A stretch of 64,000 nucleotides of DNA from Kangsaoukella pontilimi. Its GTDB lineage: Bacteria; Pseudomonadota; Alphaproteobacteria; Rhodobacterales; Rhodobacteraceae. Where the stretch lies: assembly GCF_009830125.1 (NCBI RefSeq), contig NZ_WUPT01000002.1:964001-1028000 (forward strand), written 5' to 3'. Of the stretch, positions 8,651-16,097 are shown one piece after another. A program made the position numbers and the translations under genes. Numbering within the stretch: position 1 is the first letter of the stretch; the number at the start of each line of letters is the position of its first letter. Below the pieces are notes generated by a model. That model was not told where the DNA came from and did no database searches. It was given only the letters and a program-made list of their open reading frames with translations.

Positions 8651-9523
8651 ATGGGCAAAAATGCACGCACGTCACTTCCTTGGTCCGACGCACCGTTCCT
8701 GCTGGCCCTAGCGAGATCCGGCAACTTCATGGCCGCTGCGCGCGAGCTTGGGGTTGACAGAACGACCGTCGCGCGAAGGCTTGACCGTCTCGAAGAGCGC
8801 CTCGGCACGAAGCTGTTCGAACGGATTTCCGGGGAACTCGAACTGACGCTTCACGGCCGCCGGACGCTGGCCGTCATGGAACGGGCCGAACAGGAACTCA
8901 GTCATCTCTACCCCGACAAGGACGATGCCAGGATCGCTTTTGGCAAGGTGCGCGTGTCGCTTTCCCCGCATGTGCTGGCCGGGTTCTCCAAAGAGGTTAT
9001 CCGCTTTGCTGAGTCCCATCCTCAGATATTCCCGGTGCTGGCGACATCGGATCGCTTCGTCGATCTGCATCGCTACGAGGCCGATATCGCTCTGCGGGTG
9101 GCCGTGACGCGGCCGCACGATCTGCACAGCATCGATCTCGGTCCGGTCCGCTTCGGTCTATACAGCAGGAGCGATCAGAGGGGCCCTCTGCGCGCTGTCC
9201 TGACGCCGCCGGGCCAGACGGAACTGCCCCGGGAATTCGTGCCGCAATCCGAGACGCCCATTGTCGTCGCGAGTGTCGACGGCGTTCTGCCAACCCGCGA
9301 GCTGGTTCTGGCCGGGGCTGGGGCAGGGCTTCTGCCGCAATTCATCGCAGAGGATGATCCACGTCTGGCGCTCGTGTCCGACGGTCTTGCGGAAGGGCGA
9401 CATCGCCTTTGGATAAGCTGCCTTGCCGAGCAGAAGGCCAATTCGCGGATCAGAACGGCGATGAAGGGCTTGTCGGGAGAGATCGCGCAGCGATTGAAGG
9501 CGCTCGATCCGGGCGGGCGGTAA
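8651..9523 (+). CDS. LysR-family transcriptional regulator
   Basis: A 290-residue regulator. The N-terminal winged helix-turn-helix (about 10-65) contains LALARSGNFMAAARELGV and RTTVARRLDRLEERLGTKLF, the standard LysR recognition pattern. A linker helix and a periplasmic-binding-protein-like effector domain follow (about 95-285). The effector domain lacks features that name a ligand. It is divergent from the DUF1330-SRPBCC genes, the classic arrangement for a LysR target. Confidence 0.92.
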   Translation: MGKNARTSLPWSDAPFLLALARSGNFMAAARELGVDRTTVARRLDRLEERLGTKLFERISGELELTLHGRRTLAVMERAEQELSHLYPDKDDARIAFGKVRVSLSPHVLAGFSKEVIRFAESHPQIFPVLATSDRFVDLHRYEADIALRVAVTRPHDLHSIDLGPVRFGLYSRSDQRGPLRAVLTPPGQTELPREFVPQSETPIVVASVDGVLPTRELVLAGAGAGLLPQFIAEDDPRLALVSDGLAEGRHRLWISCLAEQKANSRIRTAMKGLSGEIAQRLKALDPGGR

Positions 9524-9562
9524 AGCGCCCGGGTGTGACCGGTCATGGCCGGTTTAGGGGGA

Positions 9563-9587
9563 CATCGGGCTGGTGCGTCGCCCGATG
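9563..9587. terminator. Hairpin between convergent lysR and membrane-protein gene
   Basis: CATCGGGC (9563-9570) pairs with GCCCGATG (9580-9587) around a nine-base loop, in the 109-base gap between two convergent genes. There is no clear U-run on either side, so it may be a weak or factor-assisted terminator. Confidence 0.4.
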
Positions 9588-9632
9588 CCGGTCGGGTATC
9601 AAGGCGGGACGGACCGGCCATCGATGTGGTCT

Positions 9633-10388
9633 TCAACTACTCTGGCCTTGTATTTCCAGCAGTTGCGCGTGTTCCTTTTGCTCCGCCCGCAGTCGGCTGA
9701 TCGCGATGAAATGGAAGCCCATGAAGATCGGAACGAAATAGGCGGGGAACAAGGCCAATGGGTAGTCGTTGATGATGTTCGGTGCATCCTTCGACAGAGT
9801 GTGGAACATCCCCTCCGACGTCATGACGCCAAGCACTACAGCAATCGCGAAGTCCGCAAGTCCTATGGTGTTGGCGCGCGCCAGTTTCCGGCGCGCATCG
9901 GGCGCCCCCGCGGCCAGGGCTCGGGTCGCCTGATACCCGGCGATACCGGCCCAGATGTCGCCCAGACCCGCGGGAATGGCGAATTCCGGCGGTACACGGC
10001 CTATCAGCCAGCCGACCAGGAACAGCCCGCCCATCACCCGCGCGATCTGGAAGGACGCAATCGCGCTGAGCGGCGCTGCATCGGTGATCTGCCGCCCCGT
10101 CGCTGTCTTCCGCGCCAGCCCCCATATCAGGACCGCGCCGCCAATGAGAAAACCGATGACCACGGGCGGTTCGGCGAAGCTGTCGGGTACACGGAACGCC
10201 CCGATCTGTGCCAGCGGCACACTCGCCGCGAACCACACGCCACTGATCAGCGCCGTCCAAAACGCCGCCTGCGTGATCTGGAAGCCCGACAGGCCTGCGC
10301 GCACCGCACCGAGGGCAAGTATGGCCATGACCCAAACGGGCAGGGTCACGGCGAAAACGCGCACGAAAATCTCAAGAACGTCAAACAT
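9633..10388 (-). CDS. Multi-pass membrane protein of unknown function
   Basis: A 251-residue integral membrane protein with about seven hydrophobic segments (roughly 9-30, 41-63, 73-92, 112-130, 131-150, 173-193 and 208-230). I do not recognise a family signature. The start at 10388 is set by AGGA eight bases upstream and by an eight-base overlap with the stop of the upstream hydrolase gene; a longer frame to 10592 is the antisense of that hydrolase. Translational coupling to a dehalogenase-like hydrolase suggests a joint role, for example in the uptake or export of its substrate, but that is inference. Confidence 0.75.
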   Translation of the reverse strand: MFDVLEIFVRVFAVTLPVWVMAILALGAVRAGLSGFQITQAAFWTALISGVWFAASVPLAQIGAFRVPDSFAEPPVVIGFLIGGAVLIWGLARKTATGRQITDAAPLSAIASFQIARVMGGLFLVGWLIGRVPPEFAIPAGLGDIWAGIAGYQATRALAAGAPDARRKLARANTIGLADFAIAVVLGVMTSEGMFHTLSKDAPNIINDYPLALFPAYFVPIFMGFHFIAISRLRAEQKEHAQLLEIQGQSS

Positions 10389-11301
10389 AGGTTGCTTCCT
10401 CTTTGGTGCTGTGCGTGGCGGAAGTGTCAGGGGGCACCGTGGTGGGATCGTCGGCGTACCATGCTTCGATCGCCTCGCAGATTGGGCCGGGTGCATCCTC
10501 CTGGATGAAGTGGCCGGCATTGCGCAGGGTGATGTCCCTGTGGTTCGGGAATGCCGCACGGAACTGGTCCCGCTCTGCTGTCTTGAAGGCAAAATCGCTG
10601 TCGCCCCACAGGATCAGGGCGGGTTTGTCCGCTATCTCCGGCAGCGCGGCCTCGATCCGGGATAGGAACGGGCCCGCTGCAACCAGTTGTCGCGGGAAGA
10701 TCGCCGTCGGGCGGCGCGCGTCGCGTTGGCGGAACGGGGCGAGATACATGTCCCACTCCGGCCGCGTCAGTTTGTTCACGACCCCAGCGGTAAAGAACCA
10801 CCGGACCACGCCGTTGAAGGACCATGCCGCGAACCGCCCCGCGGCTCCCCCCATGACGGTCGAGAAGACGCGCGGTCCGCGCCGCCGGAACGGCCCGGCG
10901 AACGTGTTGCCAATGATAAGCCGGTCGATCCGATCCGGTCGCGCCAGTGTCGCGGCAAGCCCGATCGGCCCGCCCCAGTCCTGCATCATCACGCCCGCGC
11001 CGCGCAGATCGAGCGTGTCGATGAAGGCGACGATCGCCTCGCTCTGCTCACGTGCTGTATAGCCGTATCCGCTCCGGGCCGTGGACAGACCGAAGCCCGG
11101 AAGGTCCGGCGCGATGCAGCGAAAGCGGCGGCTCAGCCGCGGGATGATCTTGCGATACAAGAACGACCAGGCCGGGTTTCCGTGTAACAGCAAAAGGACC
11201 GGCCCGGACCCTTCGTCGACATAGTGGAGCCGCGTGCCATCGGTGAGCGTCAGCCACCGCGATGTGAACGGATAGAGTTCCGGATCGGGCCTGAAGCGCA
11301 T
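10381..11301 (-). CDS. Alpha/beta-hydrolase of the haloalkane dehalogenase type
   Basis: A 306-residue cytoplasmic hydrolase. HGNPAWSFLYR (40-50) carries the oxyanion-hole and halide Asn position. The nucleophile is Asp108 in MQDWGGPIG, followed by Trp109. LWGDSDFAFK (231-240) supplies the catalytic acid after strand seven, and His264 is in NAGHFIQEDAP. The acid position separates it from the secreted dehalogenase at 5812, which uses the strand-six Glu, and places it nearer subfamily I/III haloalkane dehalogenases. Haloacetate or epoxide hydrolysis cannot be excluded. It lies three bases downstream of the carbonic anhydrase stop and overlaps the membrane-protein gene. Confidence 0.82.
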   Translation of the reverse strand: MRFRPDPELYPFTSRWLTLTDGTRLHYVDEGSGPVLLLLHGNPAWSFLYRKIIPRLSRRFRCIAPDLPGFGLSTARSGYGYTAREQSEAIVAFIDTLDLRGAGVMMQDWGGPIGLAATLARPDRIDRLIIGNTFAGPFRRRGPRVFSTVMGGAAGRFAAWSFNGVVRWFFTAGVVNKLTRPEWDMYLAPFRQRDARRPTAIFPRQLVAAGPFLSRIEAALPEIADKPALILWGDSDFAFKTAERDQFRAAFPNHRDITLRNAGHFIQEDAPGPICEAIEAWYADDPTTVPPDTSATHSTKEEATYV

Positions 11302-11304
11302 GGG

Positions 11305-11877
11305 TCATTCCGCCATTGGCACAGCGGCGTCGACGTTCGCCGCGCGGTATTCGGCAAGGCTTTTGACCGGCGCGACCTCCTGCACCGCTCCGGTGGCCAC
11401 GTCATAGAGCATCGCGGACACTGTCATCGCGTCGGGCATGCCCGGCGCGTTCGCAAGCCGGCTGATATCCGTCATGAGGTCGGCAGCCTGATCGGTGATG
11501 GCATATTCGGAGACGTCGATGCCGAATTTCTGCTGCAGCATTCCCTGCAACTGCGGATCCGCCAGGCGCTGCGCCCCGCAACTGGTGTGCTGGAGCAGAA
11601 CGATATTGAATGCGGATTCCTGCCCACCCGTGGCTGCGCCGACAAGGACGGTCAGGGTCACGATCTCTTCGATGACGGCCTTGGTCACCCGTCCACCGTT
11701 GTTGCGGGTTACGATGGCCTCGCCGAGATCGAGGCCGAGGATATGGGCCGGATCGACCCGTGCGTCGACGCAGGTCACGATCAGAGTGCGCAGTTGGGGC
11801 AAGATGGGCATGTCTCCACGATCGAATGTGGCCGCGAAGCGGGCGTTACGGGCGATCAGCTCATTGTGAGTGCTCAT
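11305..11877 (-). CDS. Beta-class carbonic anhydrase-like protein
   Basis: A 190-residue protein with the zinc ligands and active-site dyad of beta carbonic anhydrases: Cys36, Asp38 and Arg40 in TCVDAR, and His97 and Cys100 in LLQHTSCG. The segment AIVTRNNGGRVT matches the conserved region after the first motif. The reaction is reversible hydration of CO2 to bicarbonate. It belongs to the shorter bacterial group that resembles Mycobacterium Rv1284-type enzymes. It is the first gene of a run of three with the hydrolase and membrane protein, an unusual partner set. Confidence 0.85.
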   Translation of the reverse strand: MSTHNELIARNARFAATFDRGDMPILPQLRTLIVTCVDARVDPAHILGLDLGEAIVTRNNGGRVTKAVIEEIVTLTVLVGAATGGQESAFNIVLLQHTSCGAQRLADPQLQGMLQQKFGIDVSEYAITDQAADLMTDISRLANAPGMPDAMTVSAMLYDVATGAVQEVAPVKSLAEYRAANVDAAVPMAE

Positions 11878-11925
11878 GGGAAGGGTTCCTCTGTCCTGGT
11901 TGGGAGGTGGCGCGTGGGCCGTGGA

Positions 11926-13026
11926 TCAAGCGACGCGCAGACGTGCGGCTTCGAGGGGGGTATGGCCGCCCCGCCAATCGGCGTCGTCCTGTGCGTAGGT
12001 CGGCTCGGCGATCCGGACAAAATCGCGCGCCTCCTCGGCCGCATTCAGGTCAAATGGCCGTGTCAGGAGCATCTTGGCGAACCCACCCATTGCACCCAGC
12101 GTTCGAGTGAAGCTGCGGCTCAGGTCGGGGCGTTCCTGAACATGCCTGCGCACGATTGTCTCGAATGGCTCGGGCTCGCGCCCGCCAACCCTCGCCACGT
12201 GATCGGTTGGCGCTCCGACGGCAAAGGTGCCCCGGCGGTATTCCTCGGCATAGAGCGCCAATTGCGTCACGGCGGCGATGGAATAGTTCGAGGGCGGATT
12301 TGCCTTCAGCGCCTTCACCATCATGCGCTCGGAGATGTTCATGTACCGGACCTTGCGGCCCAGGGCTCGGCCCATTGCCGCCGCGATATCGTTCGGAGAC
12401 AGGAGCTCCGGTCCTGTCGGGCGATACGTCTGGCCTGCATGCGCATCGGCATCGGTCAAAGCTGCCACGACCACGCGCGCAATATCCTCGTTGGAAGGCG
12501 CCGCGTTCTTCTTCACCTGACCGTCGCCAAGCGGCATGCTGAAGACGCCCAGATGCGCCGCCATATCCAGCACCATCAGGTAGTTGTCAGCAAACCAGCC
12601 CGGATTGACCGTAGTCACCGACATCTCGCCCCGCATTCCGATCAGAATATCGCTGATGTAGACCTCGCGGGTAAACAGCGACGGGTGGTTCGCACTGGAC
12701 AGCCATTGGCTGAGCGTCACGACGTGCTCCAGCTTTGCCTCAAAGGCTGCGGCGGTGAAGACAGCATTGAAGTGCAAGCCATTGGGCGCGGTCGGTGCGC
12801 ATTGATAGGCCCTCTGCACGCCGCGCATCGCCGCGCGCATATCTGGCAATGCGTATTGATTGGCGACCATCACCTCGGCGCCGGCACGCTCCAACTGCTC
12901 TGACCTATGGTCGCGTCGTCGAACGAGCGCCCGAACGGGAAAATCCCGATGCCGCAGCATCAACGCGGTTTGGAGACCGGTTTTACCGCTTGCGCTGGTG
13001 ACAAGGATCTTTGGCTTTCGGGACAT
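11926..13026 (-). CDS. NmrA-like NAD(P)-binding protein
   Basis: A 366-residue protein of the atypical SDR/NmrA group. The N-terminal ILVTSASGKTGLQTALML is a GxxGxxG dinucleotide fold, RALVRRRD follows strand two, and TVNPGWFADNYL corresponds to the substrate-pocket loop. An extra C-terminal region (about 290-366) lies beyond the usual NmrA length of about 300. The start at 13026 (MSRKPKILVT) is preferred to 13041. The protein is divergent from a TetR gene and separated from it by an inverted repeat, so it is the likely target. Redox sensing or quinone reduction is possible, but the substrate is unknown. Confidence 0.82.
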   Translation of the reverse strand: MSRKPKILVTSASGKTGLQTALMLRHRDFPVRALVRRRDHRSEQLERAGAEVMVANQYALPDMRAAMRGVQRAYQCAPTAPNGLHFNAVFTAAAFEAKLEHVVTLSQWLSSANHPSLFTREVYISDILIGMRGEMSVTTVNPGWFADNYLMVLDMAAHLGVFSMPLGDGQVKKNAAPSNEDIARVVVAALTDADAHAGQTYRPTGPELLSPNDIAAAMGRALGRKVRYMNISERMMVKALKANPPSNYSIAAVTQLALYAEEYRRGTFAVGAPTDHVARVGGREPEPFETIVRRHVQERPDLSRSFTRTLGAMGGFAKMLLTRPFDLNAAEEARDFVRIAEPTYAQDDADWRGGHTPLEAARLRVA

Positions 13027-13050
13027 TGGCAGGCGCTCCATTTAGATGTC

Positions 13051-13080
13051 GATTGTAATCTTTAATTATAGATGATAATC
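13051..13080. promoter_or_regulatory. Inverted repeat, probable TetR operator
   Basis: GATTGTAATC (13051-13060) and GATGATAATC (13071-13080) form an inverted repeat with eight of ten positions complementary, separated by ten A/T-rich bases. It lies in the divergent spacer between the NmrA-like gene and the TetR gene. The site is placed to control both, which is typical for a TetR repressor and the gene next to it. Confidence 0.55.
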
Positions 13081-13115
13081 AAAATCCAAAGTGTCAAGCC
13101 CCGGAGGCCGACCTG

Positions 13116-13688
13116 ATGCCGAGAATGTCAGCGGACGAAAAACAGAAGAGCCACCAGCGCATCCTCAAGGCGGCCTCGCGGCTTTTCCGAGAGCGCGGGA
13201 TCGAAACGACCAGCGTCGCTGACGTCATGAAGGCCGCAGGGCTGACTCATGGCGGCTTCTACCGGCATTTCGACTCTAAAGAGGCTCTGGTCGCTGCTGC
13301 GTTCAGCCATGCGGTGGACGAGGTGGTCTCAGAGGTCGAGGCGACACCTGCCGGTCCGGAACGTGATGCAGCCCGGGACCTTTACGTCGCGCGCTACCTC
13401 TCGACGGAACATTTGGACGGCCGCGGTGAAGGCTGCCCCCTTGCCGCCATGGGGGCCGAAATTGTCCGACTGGGCGGTGCAGCCGAGGCCGAAGCATCTG
13501 ATGCCGTCGAACGCATGGCCCGGCTGCTCACCGCCGACGACCGCGGGACGTCGGACAAGGGTGTAGCAACCATGGCATTGCTTTTGGGCACGATCACACT
13601 CGCCCGCTTGGCCAAAAGCCGGGAGCTTTCAGACACGATTCTCGATGCAGGAAAGCGAGGGACCGCGCTTTTGGATCAGCGCTGGTGA
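13116..13688 (+). CDS. TetR-family transcriptional regulator
   Basis: A 190-residue repressor-type protein. The N-terminal DNA-binding domain runs from about 10 to 58, with ILKAASRLFRERGIETTSVADVMKAAG and the recognition helix followed by HGGFYRHFDSKEALV, the standard TetR pattern. The C-terminal part is a helical ligand domain with no named ligand. It resembles the group often found beside quinone- or electrophile-responsive reductases. It is divergent from the NmrA-like gene, and the inverted repeat in between is the likely operator. Confidence 0.92.
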   Translation: MPRMSADEKQKSHQRILKAASRLFRERGIETTSVADVMKAAGLTHGGFYRHFDSKEALVAAAFSHAVDEVVSEVEATPAGPERDAARDLYVARYLSTEHLDGRGEGCPLAAMGAEIVRLGGAAEAEASDAVERMARLLTADDRGTSDKGVATMALLLGTITLARLAKSRELSDTILDAGKRGTALLDQRW

Positions 13689-13883
13689 GGTCGGTCGAAG
13701 CGTACGCGACTATACTTCGTCCGCGCGAGGAGTGCGACGAGATCGGCCAGCGCCAGTTTGTGCTCGCGTGCTTGCCTTATCGGACGGCTCAGTAGCATCG
13801 CGCCACGCCCTACGGTGTCCAGAGGTACCGCTTCGACGATGTGCCGTACCCGAAATTGTGCGACCTCGGCTTCGTGAATCCTG
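13689..13883. other. Short gap with possible coding remnant
   Basis: On the minus strand, about 13810-13690 reads as an open stretch containing LSRPIRQAREHKLALADL without a start or a recognised family. I see no intact gene, and the stretch may be a fragment left from a rearrangement. Confidence 0.35.
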
Positions 13884-13933
13884 TTGACGCGACACCTTTT
13901 GGTGTTGTTTGTTATTTAACACCATAGGGTGTC
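13884..13933 (+). promoter_or_regulatory. Promoter with double palindromic operator for the cupin-ArsR operon
   Basis: A TTGACG -35-like hexamer (13884-13889) is followed by two copies of the palindrome ACACC-N4-GGTGT, at 13892-13905 and 13919-13932. The whole 16-base arms (13891-13906 and 13918-13933) are also inverted copies of each other with 14 of 16 matches. The AT-rich 11 bases between them would hold the -10 region. The ArsR-type protein encoded in the same operon is the natural candidate to bind here. Confidence 0.65.
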
Positions 13934-13948
13934 ATGAAGGAATCCCTG

Positions 13949-14371
13949 ATGAAAAACATAATCACAACAATCGCCACGCTTGCGGTTTCCGCCTCTGCAG
14001 TTGTCGCAGGAGATATTGTCAATCTGCCCGCTGACGTACTGGATTGGCAGGTCACCTCTGAGGGCGCCGCCTTTGCCGCGCTCGACGGCGACAGGTTAAA
14101 TGGCGAATACATGGCGATGGTCCGGCTCCCCGCTGGGCTGGCCAGCCCCGAGCATGTCAAGACGGCAAACATCTACGGCATCGTCATGGCGGGCACGTTT
14201 TTGCACACTACAGCCGAAATGAAGCCGTCGGAGCGCCAGCCCATCGGTCCCGGCTCTTATTACATGATCCCCGGCGGGATGCCGCATGTCAGCGCCTGCG
14301 TCTCGGACACGCCATGCGTTGCATTCCTGTATCAGGATGGAGCATTCGACTTCAACGTGGTGCAGAGATGA
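13949..14371 (+). CDS. Secreted cupin-domain protein
   Basis: A 140-residue protein from ATG 13949, chosen because AAGGAA lies eight bases upstream and a signal peptide begins there (MKNIITTIATLAVSASAVVA, cleavage before GD); an in-frame ATG at 13934 lacks a binding site. The mature domain has the cupin pattern. GLASPEHVKTANIYGIVMAG corresponds to motif one with one His. PGSYYMIPGGMPHVSAC corresponds to motif two with its His. Only part of the usual metal-ligand set is visible, so a catalytic role is uncertain. The stop overlaps the ArsR-SRPBCC start (ATGA). Confidence 0.82.
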   Translation: MKNIITTIATLAVSASAVVAGDIVNLPADVLDWQVTSEGAAFAALDGDRLNGEYMAMVRLPAGLASPEHVKTANIYGIVMAGTFLHTTAEMKPSERQPIGPGSYYMIPGGMPHVSACVSDTPCVAFLYQDGAFDFNVVQR

Positions 14372-15126
14372 GCCTACAAGGCGCGTTCCGCGCCCTTGCC
14401 GACCCGACCCGACGCGAGATTTTGGTCCTGCTGACCAACCGGGACATGACGGTGAGCGAGGTTTGCAGCCGCTTCGAAATCACCCGCACGGCAGTGAAGA
14501 AGCATCTCACTATCCTTGAAGAGGGCGGTTTGGTGACCGCATGGCCGCAGGGGCGGGACCGCATAAACCGCCTCAGTCCCGAGCCGCTGCAGGCGGTTTC
14601 CGATTGGGTCGGATTCTTCAGCCAGTTCTGGGATGGACGATTGGATGCCTTGCAGGACGCGATCCGCAACGAACCGAACAGGAAAAAACAGATGAATGAT
14701 ATGATCGTAAAGACCGCCTATTTCGATGTGCCGCCGGAAACTGTTTGGACGTTCCTGACCGACAAGGACAAGCTGGGCATTTGGTTTCATCCGGCCAAGG
14801 CGAACCTGGTCGGAGGCGAAGCCTTCGAATGCTATCGGACGGCTGATGACGGCGCGAAAGTACGCCAGATCTGGGGGAAGGTCCTGGTGGCCGAGGCCCC
14901 GACCCGGTTGGTTCACACCTTCGAGATCGCCCCATTCAACGGCAAAGAGACCCGTGTGGAATGGGAGTTGGAAGCGGTGCGAGGTGGAACGCGGCTGACA
15001 CTGACGCATAGCGGTATCGCCGATGCGGCTGGCGAGACGTCCCTGCCTCTGGTGATGGCGCTGGATTCCGGTTGGGACGAGCACATCCGTTCGTTGCGCA
15101 ACCAGGCCAAGGGTGGCGGACAATGA
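14368..15126 (+). CDS. ArsR-type HTH fused to SRPBCC/AHSA1 domain
   Basis: A 252-residue two-domain protein. Residues about 3-90 are an ArsR winged helix (FRALADPTRREILVLL, then VCSRFEITRTAVKKHLTIL and LVTAWPQGRDRINRL). Residues about 110-250 are an AHSA1-type SRPBCC domain (AYFDVPPETVWTFLTDKDKLGIWF). The Cys pairs of metal-sensing ArsR proteins are absent, so sensing probably occurs in the SRPBCC pocket. It is translationally coupled to the secreted cupin upstream and to a broken dehydrogenase downstream (ATGA on both sides). The start at 14368 is set by the ATGA overlap. Confidence 0.85.
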   Translation: MSLQGAFRALADPTRREILVLLTNRDMTVSEVCSRFEITRTAVKKHLTILEEGGLVTAWPQGRDRINRLSPEPLQAVSDWVGFFSQFWDGRLDALQDAIRNEPNRKKQMNDMIVKTAYFDVPPETVWTFLTDKDKLGIWFHPAKANLVGGEAFECYRTADDGAKVRQIWGKVLVAEAPTRLVHTFEIAPFNGKETRVEWELEAVRGGTRLTLTHSGIADAAGETSLPLVMALDSGWDEHIRSLRNQAKGGGQ

Positions 15127-15265
15127 CCGCCGGATTTCTGATCATCGGCGCCAGTCGCGGCATTGGATGGGCGCTGGCCTACGATTGGCGAAACGAATGC
15201 GCGAAGTGACCGGCATATCCCGCAACCCGCCCCAGATGGCGTCCTCGATGAAGAGCCGCGCCTGA
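15123..15265 (+). pseudogene. Short-chain dehydrogenase remnant
   Basis: The ATG overlaps the stop of the ArsR-SRPBCC gene (ATGA). It opens a frame reading FLIIGASRGIGWALA, the glycine-rich cofactor motif of an SDR, but the frame stops after 28 codons at 15209. A shift of frame at about 15185 gives LAKRMREVTGISRNPP, the normal continuation (helix, then strand two with the Arg that binds NADP), and ends at 15265. After that no SDR pattern remains. The gene appears to be broken by at least one frameshift plus a 3' deletion. Confidence 0.7.
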
Positions 15266-16097
15266 CGTTGGTCGGCATTTTCTTCCCGACATTGCGGACG
15301 CCGTTCGGTTCGATGATCATAATCCAGCCTCGCTTCGTGCGAGCGCAGAAGAATGGTTTGGTCTCCTAACCGGCAGCGACTACTTTATGTCGTGGACGAG
15401 GCCTTCGCGATGCTAGCAGGTTGAGCGTTCCCAACAGCCCTGCATATTCTCGTGGATCGCAAAGATCAGTTTCGATCAAATCCACTCTGCACTCACCGAA
15501 CTTGACAGACCGCTTTTGGCGGATGTCTTCACCGAAATCCGCCGGCAAATATTCGAAGAATTCAACGCAGGGCAATTTCGTGCAACGTGCCCTCGCGCGC
15601 AAGCAGCGCGACTTCGCCGCGTTCTGCGCGCGGGCAACAGTGGAACGGCGTGCAATAGGGCCGCGTGATGCAAAAAAGACCTGCGCGCCCGCGTTGCTGG
15701 TGTGCTCAAGTGCATATCACAGCCCGTGGGAGGTGAGAGCGGAGACAGTCGACGTCAGACCCCTCCGGCCACGCCTGAACAAACCGATTTGTTGCTCTCC
15801 CCCCTGAGGAATCGGGTCGCAACACAAGTGGTCGGAGGGGATTGTACAGCTTGCATGCGCTAACTGAGTGCATAGGGGCGTATCGGCGCGCTCCTTTGTC
15901 AGCGCCAAAGCTGAAATTGCGTCATCCGCACCTTTTTCACGCCAGGCCCGCCTATTCTAAGTGGCAACCCGCGGGACCACGCTCTCCAGCAACCGCAGGA
16001 ATCGTGAGTTGCGAGCCCCCGCAACCAATCTCTCACAAAATGAATGGCTTAGGCGATCGCATCATCCGTGTCGTCGATCGTGCGTGCCGTATTATCC
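15266..16097. other. Gene-poor interval with repeat copy B
   Basis: More than 800 bases with no convincing gene. An open minus-strand stretch, 15602-15366, includes CVEFFEYLPADFGEDIRQ but shows no known family and no plausible start; I treat it as an unresolved remnant. The right part holds repeat copy B. cobS ends at 16098 from the other side, so this is the right edge of the accessory block. Confidence 0.55.
15810..16026 (+). repeat. Dispersed direct repeat, copy B
   Basis: This is the second copy of the element at 5031-5246, in direct orientation, with the perfect 36-base core at 15990-16025. Similarity stops shortly after the core in both copies, so the core marks one end. The left end is less sharp because the copies have diverged. 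Confidence 0.75.

Noticed and set aside
11224-12903. A 559-codon open frame on the plus strand
   Set aside because: It runs antisense through the carbonic anhydrase and NmrA-like genes, which have clear motifs. High GC content produces such long antisense frames.
15366-15602. A 78-codon minus-strand frame as a real gene
   Set aside because: There is no recognisable family, no ribosome site, and it lies in the decayed edge region. It remains possible but unsupported.
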